Notes: generated by a model from the letters alone, not told the origin. A stretch of 31,475 nt of DNA from Saccoglossus kowalevskii (GCF_000003605.2 NW_003123406.1:535392-566866); one strand, 5' to 3'. Positions 21,508 through 31,475 are shown, numbered from the stretch's first letter. A program made the numbers and translations.

Positions 21508-21990
21508 GTGCTGAAGACAGCTGGAGAAAGTCATTTTGGGTGTAAGCGTAATCAACCGATATGGTTTGACACCACATGTAAAATGCTCAAAGAGGGAAAA
21601 TATTAATTGTTACGGAGATTTCGGCGTACAAACCACCCTGACCATTTGAGAGTCTATCAGAGTGCGTGCAACACATATAAATACACTTGCCGTGAAAGAA
21701 AGCAATCTTACATTGATAGACAGAAAGCAAACATAATGTCTTTTACAAAGAGAAGTAAACAGTTTATAGGTAATAAAAATAGCACCATTTTATCTAATAT
21801 TCAACCAAATCAATGGGTTGATTATTTCAGTAATCTATATTCTAGCTCGACAATAAATGATGTGTTTATTTATAACACTGAATTGTTATGGCAGCGAGAA
21901 GGGAATTTTTTTTTTTAGATTTTTCAAAAATTGATAAAACGGTTACTTCAGACCTTGATAATCATACCAGTTTTTCAAAAGATCAAATTT
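21508..21990 (+). pseudogene. Broken LINE (non-LTR retrotransposon) ORF2 fragment
   Basis: One reading frame with an internal TAA (21604-21606) reads NQPIWFDTTCKMLKEGKY, stop, LLRRFRRTNHPDHLRVYQSA, then RERKQSYIDRQK and NQWVDYFSNLYSS. This pattern (P-W-F-D-C, RR..R..., Y...R...Y....R....Y, W...F..L) is typical of the linker between endonuclease and reverse transcriptase in LINE ORF2. After a T-run at 21905 the frame shifts. Neither the catalytic endonuclease nor the reverse transcriptase core is present. I infer an old, dead 5'- and 3'-truncated copy. Confidence 0.72.
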
Positions 21991-22018
21991 TCTGAAAGAC
22001 GCTGCTCAAATTAGTGTT

Positions 22019-22148
22019 TTAAACGCTTACATAGACTTGCTTGAAGTCTGTTGCGATTCCGATGAAAAATTGCGTAAACGAGGGGTGAACGCGAAAGTCA
22101 TGTGACCGCGAAATCCCAACAGACTTGCCATCAGTGTAAGTGCCCTAA
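22019..22148. mobile_element. Possible TTAA-type MITE abutting the LINE remnant
   Basis: CTTACATAGACTTGCTTGAA and AGTCTGTTGCGATT at the left are imperfectly inverted at the right (AATCCCAACAGACTTGCC, TGTAAGTG). TTAA lies at the left border. Single copy in the window, so confidence is modest. Confidence 0.45.
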
Positions 22149-22409
22149 CATTACCGGCCAGATTCGGGCTTGTAATGATTGGCATGTATAATATGTTTCA
22201 ACCAATCAGAAGACAGGCTAATTAAAATATCAACTGAGAACTCGAAAAACATTCACACTTTCTTAGATGAACTTAGATCCCGAAACTTGCGCTCTCGGAG
22301 AAACGATGGTTGTTTTACTCAATAATGTTGGCGTCCACAACATGATAACATCATAGGGAGCCCAGGAACTATAATCAACCGTGACCGTGCGCAGTCTCTA
22401 TGAGCGCGC

Positions 22410-22422
22410 GGGGGGGGGGGGG
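22410..22422. repeat. G13 homopolymer
   Basis: Run of 13 G following GCGCGC. This is a potential G-quadruplex or slippage site in an otherwise AT-rich intergenic region. Confidence 0.88.
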
Positions 22423-22850
22423 TATCGGCTGGTATCTAGTGTAAGAAATAGACAAGGGATGAAGGCTCTACCGGCTTGAAGAATATTGGTTGCTCTTTCA
22501 AATTTCGCCAAAGCCTTACCAATATGTTACCGATATCTGCAGAATAAATCAAGAAAACTACACAAATTGACTCCATTTATGAATACTTAACGGTTTGCCC
22601 GAACACACGGCACAGTTGGAGGTGTGGCTTGTTCAGAATTTGTCAACAACCAATCACATGACTGGTTACGAACCAGTTGAGCGAGGCTAACCGAGACGAT
22701 ACATTCTGAAAAATCTTTCGTGACGTTCATGCTCGTCCGATTAAAAAATAATTAAAAAAAATACTAATTAAAAAAAATTGTGGTAACTTATGCAAATTTA
22801 TTCACGATGACCTCGTTACGAATTAGTATTGAAATATATTTTATGTATGC

Positions 22851-23396
22851 AAATGTATTCACAGTATCCCATTGTTACGTCATCATCATTCAAATTACCC
22901 CCTTCACGGCCATGTACGATCATTTATGCTAATTTATGAACGGATCCCTCCCCGTATGACGTCTTCCCATCCAAATGTGAACAGCGCCCTCATGGTGGTA
23001 CCTATAGTCTATCTTAAACTACTTTTGTGACATCCATGTTCGTTTTTATTATTAGAGGAGCTTACGCACGTAATCATTCCATATTTGGAATTCGCATTTC
23101 CTAATATGGTAGGATGAAAATAACCTGCAAAATACTTATGGTGTTACGGTGACAGATGTATAATAATATACATTATGTTTGAGCATAATAACTGCTTATG
23201 AAGTTTATTTTACCCCCGTAAAACTCATTTGTACATATGTGAGCAACCCACGAATAAATTGAAGTTCTGCTGCCTGCTTGATCATTTGGTAACCAGAACC
23301 CAGACAAGAGGGGAATGCAGGTTTTGGCGTCTTTATATATATTGAACCTCTTGACAATAATTGTTTTTGCTATTTTTCTACAACAACTGTAAGCAC
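22851..23396. repeat. 546-bp tandem duplication, copy 1
   Basis: Identical by eye to 23397-23942 except T at 23366 against A at 23912. On the - strand it carries a second copy of the last eight codons, stop and poly(A) signal of the methyltransferase gene. These are disconnected from its exons. Confidence 0.95.
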
Positions 23397-23942
23397 AAAT
23401 GTATTCACAGTATCCCATTGTTACGTCATCATCATTCAAATTACCCCCTTCACGGCCATGTACGATCATTTATGCTAATTTATGAACGGATCCCTCCCCG
23501 TATGACGTCTTCCCATCCAAATGTGAACAGCGCCCTCATGGTGGTACCTATAGTCTATCTTAAACTACTTTTGTGACATCCATGTTCGTTTTTATTATTA
23601 GAGGAGCTTACGCACGTAATCATTCCATATTTGGAATTCGCATTTCCTAATATGGTAGGATGAAAATAACCTGCAAAATACTTATGGTGTTACGGTGACA
23701 GATGTATAATAATATACATTATGTTTGAGCATAATAACTGCTTATGAAGTTTATTTTACCCCCGTAAAACTCATTTGTACATATGTGAGCAACCCACGAA
23801 TAAATTGAAGTTCTGCTGCCTGCTTGATCATTTGGTAACCAGAACCCAGACAAGAGGGGAATGCAGGTTTTGGCGTCTTTATATATATTGAACCTCTTGA
23901 CAATAATTGTTATTGCTATTTTTCTACAACAACTGTAAGCAC
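23397..23942. repeat. 546-bp tandem duplication, copy 2
   Basis: Adjacent copy that holds the functional 3' end of the methyltransferase: codons from GTG at 23942 to TAG at 23916, then the 3'UTR. The border falls exactly between two codons (GAT|GTG) of the last exon. Confidence 0.95.
23750..23755 (-). terminator. Poly(A) signal of the methyltransferase
   Basis: AATAAA on the - strand, about 160 bases after the stop codon, the first canonical hexamer in this direction. The tandem duplication repeats it at 23204-23209. Confidence 0.55.
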
Positions 23943-24079
23943 ATCTAAGTGCCACTTTATACGGCCATCTCCAGTTTGCTTTGATTCATTTTTACAGTGT
24001 TGAAAGAAATCTTCAAAATAATCTTCACGTTTCTCTGCTGGTATGCACTTCATGTGATGTGTCATCTGCCGACAGATAG
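23916..24079 (-). CDS. Methyltransferase exon 4 (terminal)
   Basis: Acceptor GTTTGTTTCAG at 24080. Completes a split Ala codon, reads ICRQMTHHMKCIPAEKREDY and continues to VLTVVVEK and TAG. The final 27 bases lie in the tandem duplication. Confidence 0.9.
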
Positions 24080-27000
24080 CTGAAACAAACAGAAAACAAA
24101 TAATAATTCAGCGAGTCTTTTTGTATATTGTGCATAATGTAGTACACATACAGTGTTTTGCAGCTTTATAGCATAATAAATGGCATACCAACACTTGCAA
24201 AAAACAATAATAGTCTTTTACATTATATTAATTCAATCATAATACTTGTAATGCAAGCTAGTTCAGTTCTAAGCTGTCGAATAAAGACTGTCAATGTAGT
24301 AACATCTTATGACCGGGCTTTATTGGTGAGTTTACAGAGTTGATAGACAGAGTTGATATGGGTGTTCCTTAGAAGAGCATAACACTACTTTAGGAGGCCC
24401 ATGATTGTGGTTGCGAGGGTATTACCTCTGGGCGGATACAATTAGCCAGCATTCAACTTTGTCATGGCAGGGAACCTTACGTTGGGCAAAGTCCCATAGC
24501 TCTGTCATGTAGCATTGTTAAAGTTGTAAAATTGTTTTATATTACTGACTTGTGGTCCAAGGAGGTACGGGAACGAGATGAAAAGTGCTCAACTGTGACT
24601 GAACAGAATATGCGGGTTGCCACTAGTTGCAGAAAATAGCACTTAATGACATGTGCATGCTTCTAGAGACATGACAAAGGAGGGTCAAATCCAGGGCTGA
24701 GTAGTAGGGGCACCACTCTCTGCTATACGTATTTGGTACAAGGCAATGTTAAAGAAGTGTATTTGTCATAGTGACAAGAAACGCGGAAATATAGATCCTT
24801 GAATATAATTCATATTGACAAAGTCTAAGAACATAAATGCCTCACAACAGATGACATAACAATCCACAAGTACAATACCACACAACTGAAATATACACTA
24901 CAATACGTATTCAAATCATTAAGAGAATGGTAACCACGGTCTACAAAAACCAGTGTCAGGTGTTTTGAAAAGTGTAATCAGGCAAGGTGTTCAAATGCTT
25001 GAACTGGAAAAATGCTTCCCACTGTAGGGATAGGAAGCATCATTGATGTGCCTCTTAAGCAGGTCTAGTTAGTTTTGGTCATAGGCTTGAAAGGGTGGTT
25101 GTCTTCCAATATTTCCAACCAACAGATCATCCAATAATGGGAAAAGAATAACTATTGTATTTTTGGAATGCGGTCGATTGAGTGGGCAAACTCTGCAACA
25201 TATCGAAAGTTTGGGATTATAGTCAAATGTGCACGTGGTTAGAACATGGAACAATCACCCACCAACCTTCACAAACAACACAAAGACACCCTCGATCTAA
25301 GGATCTGATGGGCACCCACTTCATTTGACAGTCTAGTCTGCATTATGAAACTACCTCTACGCAAGTATGTTGTATAAAATGTTCACCAACAAAACACAGC
25401 TAGACAAAACGAAAATTATATCACTATTTTGCTTCTTTGTCCTGCAACGACACTTCTACAAGATTGGTCAGTTTTTACGGGTTTACCCATAAATCGGTCA
25501 GCTTGTTTGTTTTCCAGTGATACGCCTTTGGACTTGAACAACGTTCCTTCTGATCAACCAAGCTGTGAAGTATCCACCCACTGAGCTGAACAAGCAATCG
25601 ATGAAGAAACCATGATGAACTTCGTATAATAATCAACAATCAAAGAAAGCTTAGAAAGAACTTCCGTGTGCTGAGAGTATTGGGGACACATTACAATTAA
25701 TTCAACATTTAAGATATGCTTTTCAAACAAGAAGCTTGGCACTAATTTTTGTCTGCTATTTGAGATGTATAACATGACAAAAATGTGATTTACATTATCA
25801 TATCATTTATAATACATACAGGAAATACATTTGATTTTTCTTCCATGTTTTATATTCTAATTAGTTCCAGAGCACATCTGCAATGAATTCAATTTAAATC
25901 TATTTTTTAGATATCAGAAATGGGCTTATAATATATAATGAATATGTATGTTTATCAACATTAAACTAATCATGTCTGTGGATTACCTCAATGACCCAAA
26001 TGAATTATTATACAAATTAGGCAATTATATACACAAATGTATGATAGTAGTTTAATTTGATAAATAATCTACAAAGTTATATACATACCTCTTGCGTGCA
26101 CTTCATCGTTGGCAATTATATCCCGATCTTCTGACTCACAAAAAACAACCTTGAATCCAATATTTTTCAGTATGTTAGCAAAATCATCTTTATTAACACC
26201 TTCTATATAGAATGGATACGTATAATCCTGAAAATACAACAGAAAAAAGACAACCTTTTCACCCGATACAACTCTTTACACAAGACCTTTTTTGATGGAA
26301 GCATGAATGGCTGTTTACGTGTAGTAATAACTCATCATAATTAGAAAAATAAATAAATAGTTTTTGGTTTCACTCAACGTCTGGAATGAATATAAATTAC
26401 TAAGAATGTATATATACAGTCGTGGGAATAACAAAATATATGGCCTTATATAACTTGATAGGGAGAAAGCCACGCGACTTAAAAGCTTTTCTTAAAATAA
26501 GTTGAAAATAAAATAAAATTACAGAAAATAAAATAAATTGGAGAATTGAAGTTCTCATCACAAAACCAACAAATCTTACTGAAGTCCACCAATGATAACC
26601 ACATATATAATATCAATCCAAAAGTCAAACTTATATTTTACAGACTTTCATTAGAGAATTTAAAATATTGTCACAATATGAACATATCTGAGTAAGAATC
26701 ATGCGCGATACATTTGTAATGAGCACTGTTCCCTTAATTTTTTATGAATCAAAAGACAAAATTTCACTGAGAAACTACTATTGAATCTGAGAACATTGAG
26801 CGAAAATAAGGCTTAGAGGGAACACTGGTAAAACCACACAACGACAACTGACAAACGGCGGGCAATCAGTAATACGAATAGCTCTGTCCGACTTTGTCGA
26901 AAATGAAGTTAACTAGGTTTGAGCTATTCTGCGCATGGAAGAGTAGATTTGATACCAATGTTTATAGTACATTTGTAATCTCAACCTGTAACAGCTGATT

Positions 27001-29688
27001 TATGTCAATTTCAGGACCAGGTGTTGATTGGCAAATAATCTTTACACTTATACACCAACGTGGAAACACATTGTGAATAGTATTCTGTTTCAAATTAATT
27101 AAGTTACTATAATGTGTTGTTCTTACTGAATAGAATATTAAAAATAATCTCTATTTTAAAAGTATGTTCTGCCATGTGAATAAATGTCAATATATCGTCT
27201 ACGCCATTTTGAATTCACAAAGATATCAGCAATAGTTTGCGTATATTCAAAACTGACCTACAGAGGGCGTGCTACACAGGCCTGAATTAAATTACGCCGG
27301 CGTTTTATTTCTGTTAAAGCCTGCCGCGACGTGATTGTACACTATACGAACAAGGTATTAAGCGCAAGACATATTCGTGAATGCATACATTATAATGCAA
27401 TTAGTTGGGCGATAAAACAAATAACAACATCGATGGTAGTTTTTTATCATAATATTCCAAGATGAACCGTGTTTAATTTTCCTTTATTTGCAGTTGCTAA
27501 CCGTAGGCTAAGTAAACTGGTCACCTATTACAACATCGGTTTGAATATATGAGCGTGTCAACACAACTTGATTAACTTACACAAAAGTAGTGTTTCCATT
27601 TTGGGATATCCATACCACTAATTACTGCTTGAATCCCGTGTGATGACTTGAGTACAGCATTGATAAAAGCACGTCCACCTGGTTTCAAGCAGTCACAAAT
27701 CCCTCTCAGTGTAACTGATTTCCAATTCTTGATGTACGGCAGAACATAGTAACACACCACTTTATCAAAGGTATTGTTCCAGCTTTCTTTAAAACCGTCT
27801 GCATTTCCAGCATCAGCTACAATATATTGAATCCTCGGGTCGCTGTTCATCTCTTTAGCAGTGTCTATCATTCCCTGGTTAATGTCCAGTGCTGAAAGAT
27901 AATTTCACTTAGATGAGCTCTGTAAACATTAAATTAAAGCTAATCTCTTGAACCCATCTTGAAACTGCAATCTCTGTTTATTGGGAAGAGACGTTTTAAC
28001 TCTATATTGGATTTTGCAAAAGAATATGGGATAGAAAAATGAACTTTAGACGGGTTTGGTGGGGGGGCATCATTAGCATAGAACTATCAGGGGGAAAATC
28101 TCGTCTCGTCTCTCTATCGCGTCCCCTTGATGTGCGGGATCGGGAAAGCCAGTTAAGCTTTACAGTCAAATAAGACACACACAACGAAATACGTTTCAGC
28201 TCTCGTCTTAGTCGGTCAATCGAGCACTCTATAAGACACAGCGCCCTGGGGAAATAATCCCCAAGACTATAGCAAGGCTGACCCAAGACTCTTTTAGACT
28301 GCGTCAACACTCGCCCCAAGGCTCTCCAGGACTGCTCTCTCTCGACTCTCCGGGACTGGACTCGACTGCCCAGGACTGCGTCTATCGTGCTGTGTTCCCC
28401 AAGACCAACTCAAACTCTCTTTATTCATTTTCAAAACTCTAACCAATCACAAAGCAGTAAAAAGACTCTAAGGCGTAACCTTCAATCATAAAGCCAATCA
28501 CACTAAGTACTGAATACGTCATATCTTTTGATTAATCGTTCACTACATTAATAACTATGGATACCAACTGTCAGAATCGCGACGGTTATCTTGTAATTAG
28601 TTCCAAATCACTGAGCCAAGTTCCGTCCAAAACTTCAAATAGGCCTAAACGATGACAGACATAACACAGCAATTCGCTAATAATCAGCTAATTAAGTCGG
28701 TCAACAGATACGCAAAAACAAATTCATGACAGAACCCTACGTTCAAAGCAGTTGTTTACAATTCCAGTTTCCAGTCAAGGTGTACGTTTTTTAAAAAACA
28801 ATAGGGTTACATTCTTGGACTTTCCATTAATTTTACTTGGAAGATTGTTTTGAAGATTTTTTTAGAATTTTTACTGTTTTTTTCTGCAAGCTGTTTAACT
28901 GTAGGACCGTAGTGACCGGTACGTGTATCTGATTTCTACTCATTCATCCTGATTTTTTTTTTTATTATTTTTCGTTTTACAGTTAACTTGTCTACTGATG
29001 TCGCCATAAAATCCACTTTAAAATGCCAATGTTGCCATCACATGTTATTTCATGCAAAATTGTCCGTTGACCACAATTTAATTTATTACAAGTTTCAGCA
29101 AATGATTTACAATCAATTCAAGCAGGTTATAATATAATAATATTGTTGATTAAACAAAATTTGAAGGTAGCCATTGACTCACAGTAATGGAACCACAAAG
29201 TACCATTTATCTAACCTTTATTATAATTATTGTAAGATAGGCCTCTGTGATTTCGGTAACTAAAAACACCCTTGTAGTTCAAGTCAGAAATTTTATATAT
29301 TCGAATAGAAGTCTCTTCTTTATTATATATTATTTCCAAGCTGTAAATTCAAAGCGAAGTACGAATAGTTCATACATTAATTATGTATGCAATGCCGCAT
29401 CTGACAACCTTGGAAATACGTCACATAACGAATTACTACTGGCGATCACAATAAGCGTTTCGGACAGTTCAAAAATGATAGAATGTTGAGTGAGAATGTT
29501 GTCTTACCAATTACTTGCCTCAACTGTTGTTCGCCTACCAAGGCCTTTATAAAGTCGCCTGACCCACATCCTACATCTAGTAAACAGTCTGTACTGTTTA
29601 TTGGCATTCTCGTCACCACTTCGTTGACGGCTTCTGTGACGTACGGTTTCCTGTATGTAGAAAAAGAGCGGAATTCCTCTGGATTCAT
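23916..29688 (-). CDS. Class I SAM-dependent methyltransferase, JH-acid O-methyltransferase-like
   Basis: Seen: four - strand exons (29688-29508, 27891-27581, 26227-26089, 24079-23916) join in phase into 264 codons plus TAG. Motif I is LLDVGCGSGDF (36-46), post-I acidic residue is in ALDINQGM (D63), motif II region YIVADAGNADGF, then FDKVVCYYVLPYI (102-114) and LKPGGRAF (129-136). The C-terminus has DGRIKWHLDVLTVVVEK. Known: this is the Rossmann-fold methyltransferase layout. The length and C-terminal V-L-T-V-V...K ending match juvenile hormone acid O-methyltransferase and its many invertebrate relatives, cytosolic enzymes that in insects methylate a carboxylate using S-adenosylmethionine. 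Inference: a small-molecule methyltransferase; the substrate in this animal cannot be read. The ATG at 29688 is the first in an open frame, and no signal peptide or membrane segment is seen. The gene looks intact. Confidence 0.93.
24080..26088 (-). other. Methyltransferase intron 3
   Basis: A 2.0-kb intron with GTATGT donor. No exon, RNA gene or clear repeat was recognised. Open frames in it lack coding character. Confidence 0.7.
26089..26227 (-). CDS. Methyltransferase exon 3
   Basis: Between TTTTCAG and GTATGT. Reads DYTYPFYIEGVNKDDFANIL, KNIGFKVVFCESEDRDIIAN and DEVHAR, then one base of a split Ala codon. This is the post-core segment (residues 165-210). Confidence 0.9.
26228..27580 (-). 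other. Methyltransferase intron 2
   Basis: A 1.35-kb intron with GTAAGT donor. It contains one hAT-like MITE at 26724-26827 and otherwise unremarkable AT-rich DNA. Confidence 0.7.
26724..26827. mobile_element. hAT-like MITE, 104 bp
   Basis: CACTGTTCCCTTAATTTT at the left and AAAATAAGGCTTAGAGGGAA plus CACTG at the right are imperfect inverted repeats. CAGTGTTCCCTCTAA-like ends are typical of hAT elements. The flanking 8-mers (GTAATGAG / GTAAAACC) match only partly as target duplication. Confidence 0.6.
27581..27891 (-). CDS. Methyltransferase exon 2 (SAM-binding core)
   Basis: Acceptor TATCTTTCAG and donor GTAAGT. Completes a split Ala codon, reads LDINQGMIDTAKEMNSDPRI, then the FDKVVCYYVLPYI and LKPGGRAFINAVL motifs, ending KWKHYFC. 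Residues 61-164. Confidence 0.94.
27892..29507 (-). other. Methyltransferase intron 1
   Basis: A 1.6-kb intron with GTAAGA donor. Its lower part is occupied by a GC-richer block (28000-28700) that may be a solo LTR. The rest shows no recognisable feature. Confidence 0.7.
27956..28731 (-). mobile_element. Candidate solo LTR (unconfirmed)
   Basis: On the - strand the block begins TGTCATGA, has AATAAA at about 28420-28425, and is richer in GC and in short GGACTG/CGACTC motifs than its surroundings. GAACCC flanks both sides (27950-27955 and 28732-28737), which could be a target duplication. Against it: the far end does not finish in CA, and 6 bp is slightly long. The 105-codon - strand open frame inside it resembles no known protein. 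Confidence 0.35.
29508..29688 (-). CDS. Methyltransferase exon 1
   Basis: Starts ATG at 29688, reads MNPEEFRSFSTYRKPYVTEA and then CLLDVGCGSGDF, and ends before GTAAGA with one base of a split Ala codon. The frame stays open upstream to TGA at 29790 but has no earlier ATG. Confidence 0.93.
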
Positions 29689-30651
29689 CTTAATACCTAT
29701 GCAAGTGTTTGTTTGCTCAAGTAGCAGCAGTAGAATCGAGTTATGCGTACTGATAAATGCAATGTTAACTAGAATTCCCGCTGGGAGTCACATACAGTAT
29801 AGACAACGAGTTACAGGTTATCCATTTCTGTAGTCGTGGAGTGAAAGTGTTATTAATAGCCAATGTACGGGTAGTTGGACTCGATTGTTGTTCAATCATA
29901 CATTGTGCATGCCTGGGTGAACGGTCAGTGCGGATTGAATCATGGGAAATCAAGCAGAAAGGATTGGCTCATGTACGCGGAGCATTATAAAAACCGACTC
30001 CGGGCAGTGTAGCACTCATCCAATATGTAAAGAAACCCTTCCACAGATACTACAGAGGATTTTAAATTCTTGCACAATTAAAAGGCCAAAAATAATTTCA
30101 AACATTTATAAAATATACTTAAAACATATCAAAACTAATGTTTTTTTAAATATATTTATTTAGAACAAATACAGAATGGAAGCATCACTGATATGTTAAA
30201 ACTAACATCAATTGTTTCGTGCAAATCACGCCTACTATGTTTCAATTTGCAAAATTTTATCACATTACAATCATTTTTTCGTTCAAATTGAACTGAAAAC
30301 AGAAACACACCATTCCACCGAAACTTCTTGTTCCAACTTTCAAACCAAATATATATAAAAACTGCAGTTATCTTAAATAATGCTTCACCGAACATCCACC
30401 ATGCAACTTCAAAAAGTAAAATAGGGAACGCTTTAACAACCAAATGAATGTATTTAAAATATGATTTTAAGATCAATTGAGACTTGGTAATATAATTCAT
30501 CAATTAAATCTGTGTTTGAAATACATCTATTTCTGACTTGTCGAAAGCATAATCATTCAAATTAGAGTGGAATTGATGTATTGGAAATATATTCCCAGAA
30601 ACTAACCTAGTCACGTATATCCTCCCTATCACGTCTTCTTTTCTGTTATTA
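29689..30651. other. Intergenic region upstream of the methyltransferase
   Basis: No exon recognised. It contains the 5' flank of the methyltransferase and a + strand TATA/initiator pair. From 30020 to 30650 I see only AT-rich sequence with open frames that lack coding character. Confidence 0.6.
29963..30020 (+). promoter_or_regulatory. Candidate + strand core promoter (TATA + initiator)
   Basis: TATAAAAA at 29986-29993 is followed by CTCATCC with its A at 30018, a 32-base spacing typical of TATA-to-start distance. An inverted CCAAT (ATTGG) lies at 29963. It points away from the methyltransferase. No coding exon was found downstream, so it may drive a non-coding or long-intron transcript, or be chance. 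Confidence 0.4.
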
Positions 30652-30791
30652 TTAAAGCGGGGGTGTCGTCATCTGCGCACGCGCTGGAATTGAATCCCAA
30701 GTGATGATAAAAACACACGCTAAGAATGCAAAGGCTCATGGGTAAACGCTTCTTTGTAAAAAAAAAATGACACACTATGGCCACCTGTGCC
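30652..30791 (-). mobile_element. MITE family C, copy 3, right end eroded
   Basis: TTAAAGCGGGGGTGTCGTCA start and the central CTCATGGGTA block match the copies at 5441 and 10921. The right terminus after CTATGGCCACCTG is lost or mutated and has no TTAA. Confidence 0.8.
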
Positions 30792-31183
30792 ATACACGCG
30801 GCGGCTTCGATAAATATGTTGTTAGTACCGCCGTTATATAAAGGAAGCACATTGAAGTCACAACAGGCAGTATGGCAAAAATAAGATACAACATGCCAGA
30901 GACCGAAAGTAACTTGCACTAATACCTCGATTAAAGAGTGTGGGCGGAAAAGAAAGGAATGTGAGGTGAAAGAAACATCTTTCGACACTCCATCGCCATT
31001 TATGCGATCATCAACATCTCATTTACACAAAGACCTATGTAGTAGCGATGACCAATAGTTCAAAGTAAGTACTGTAAACGTTGGTCAAGTTCATAAAGAT
31101 GATTCATCACAACAATTGCCAATGCAGACACTTCACTTCAAAGCTGGAGAAGCACTGAATAAACTGTTGGTCTGAATCAAATA

Positions 31184-31193
31184 CACGTGACGT
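31184..31193. promoter_or_regulatory. Overlapping E-box and CRE-like motif
   Basis: CACGTGACGT combines CACGTG with TGACGT, about 80 bases left of the heat-shock elements. Known as bHLH and CREB/ATF family sites. Function here is inference only. Confidence 0.3.
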
Positions 31194-31264
31194 TGGCCAA
31201 GATACATACCTCATACATAACTCAAGTGTCGCATACGACTTGTTTACCACTTCCGTGTGACTGA

Positions 31265-31277
31265 GAATATTCTAGAA
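31265..31277 (+). promoter_or_regulatory. Heat-shock element, distal
   Basis: GAATATTCTAGAA is a perfect GAAnnTTCnnGAA three-pentamer array, the binding site for trimeric HSF. It lies about 165 bases upstream of the TATA box at 31429. Confidence 0.8.
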
Positions 31278-31350
31278 CCGTACTGGGTGGAATTTTTAGA
31301 AACTGATTGAATAGGTAATAGAACACTGTAGGAGGCAATAGAAGGTAATG

Positions 31351-31363
31351 GAACATTCTAGAA
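31351..31363 (+). promoter_or_regulatory. Heat-shock element, proximal
   Basis: GAACATTCTAGAA is a second perfect GAAnnTTCnnGAA array, with a partial fourth unit (TTG) after it and a partial TTCnnGA at 31376. It sits 66 bases upstream of the TATA box, the usual position in hsp70-type promoters. Confidence 0.85.
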
Positions 31364-31428
31364 ATTTGTAGTAAGTTCCAGACTCATTATGTATGCTGAT
31401 GTAATGGTCTATTTATAGACAGTGTGGG

Positions 31429-31475
31429 TATATATAGGGGAGTTGTTCAGCACTGAGATCAGATCAGAGATCTCG
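31429..31475 (+). promoter_or_regulatory. TATA box, initiator and start of 5'UTR of a heat-inducible gene
   Basis: TATATATAG at 31429-31437 is followed by ATCAGAT with its A at 31461, 32 bases downstream, matching the arthropod-type TCAGT-like initiator. Together with the two upstream heat-shock elements this predicts a + strand transcript starting near 31461. The window ends before any start codon, so the product (a heat-shock protein is the obvious guess) is not visible. Confidence 0.75.

Noticed and set aside
28002-28319. A 105-codon - strand open frame inside methyltransferase intron 1
   Set aside because: It is Arg/Ser-rich with no recognisable motif and falls in a likely mobile-element block. 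It is in the intron of an intact gene.
30629-30988. A 119-codon - strand open frame near the right end
   Set aside because: Its C-terminal part is the same translated MITE family C sequence that gives open frames at 5487 and 10913. The rest shows no motif.
31290-31302. GGAATTTTTAGAAAC as a third heat-shock element
   Set aside because: The GAA units are 9 rather than 10 bases apart and the middle unit is TTT, so it does not meet the consensus.

Overview
This is eukaryotic, almost certainly metazoan, nuclear DNA. It is AT-rich. Two genes are broken into short exons by GT-AG introns, and the introns and flanks are packed with microsatellites, minisatellites and small inverted-repeat transposons (MITEs). 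No bacterial operons, rRNA, tRNA or CRISPR arrays are visible. The gene content (a VPS9-type protein and a juvenile-hormone-acid-methyltransferase-like enzyme) and the MITE-rich introns fit a marine invertebrate, perhaps a non-vertebrate deuterostome. The species is inference only.

Left half, + strand (1565-16154): eleven consecutive exons join in one continuous reading frame of 791 residues, with compatible phase at every junction. The 5' end of the gene was not found and may lie left of the window. The protein has a long N-terminal coiled-coil region (about residues 1-200), a linker, and a C-terminal region that I read as a VPS9 (Rab5-family GEF) domain split by about 250 residues of acidic low-complexity sequence. 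The catalytic-type tyrosine position is a cysteine. Its introns carry at least four MITE families, a 31-bp minisatellite, a 24-bp satellite and an occupied/empty pair of insertion sites.

Middle (16155-23900): a long AT-rich stretch, probably 3'UTR in its left part. It contains 177-bp tandem repeats, a 129-bp TTAA-flanked MITE, a dispersed ~40-bp repeat, a broken LINE (non-LTR retrotransposon) fragment and a nearly perfect 546-bp tandem duplication.

Right half, - strand (29688 down to 23916): a complete four-exon gene for a 264-residue class I SAM-dependent methyltransferase, related to juvenile hormone acid O-methyltransferase. Its last eight codons, stop and poly(A) signal lie inside the 546-bp duplication. 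Its introns carry a hAT-like MITE and a possible solo LTR.

Right edge (31265-31475): two perfect three-unit heat-shock elements, a TATA box and an initiator at canonical spacing look like the promoter of a heat-inducible + strand gene whose body lies just outside the window. A second + strand TATA/initiator pair sits at 29986-30018, upstream of and divergent from the methyltransferase.
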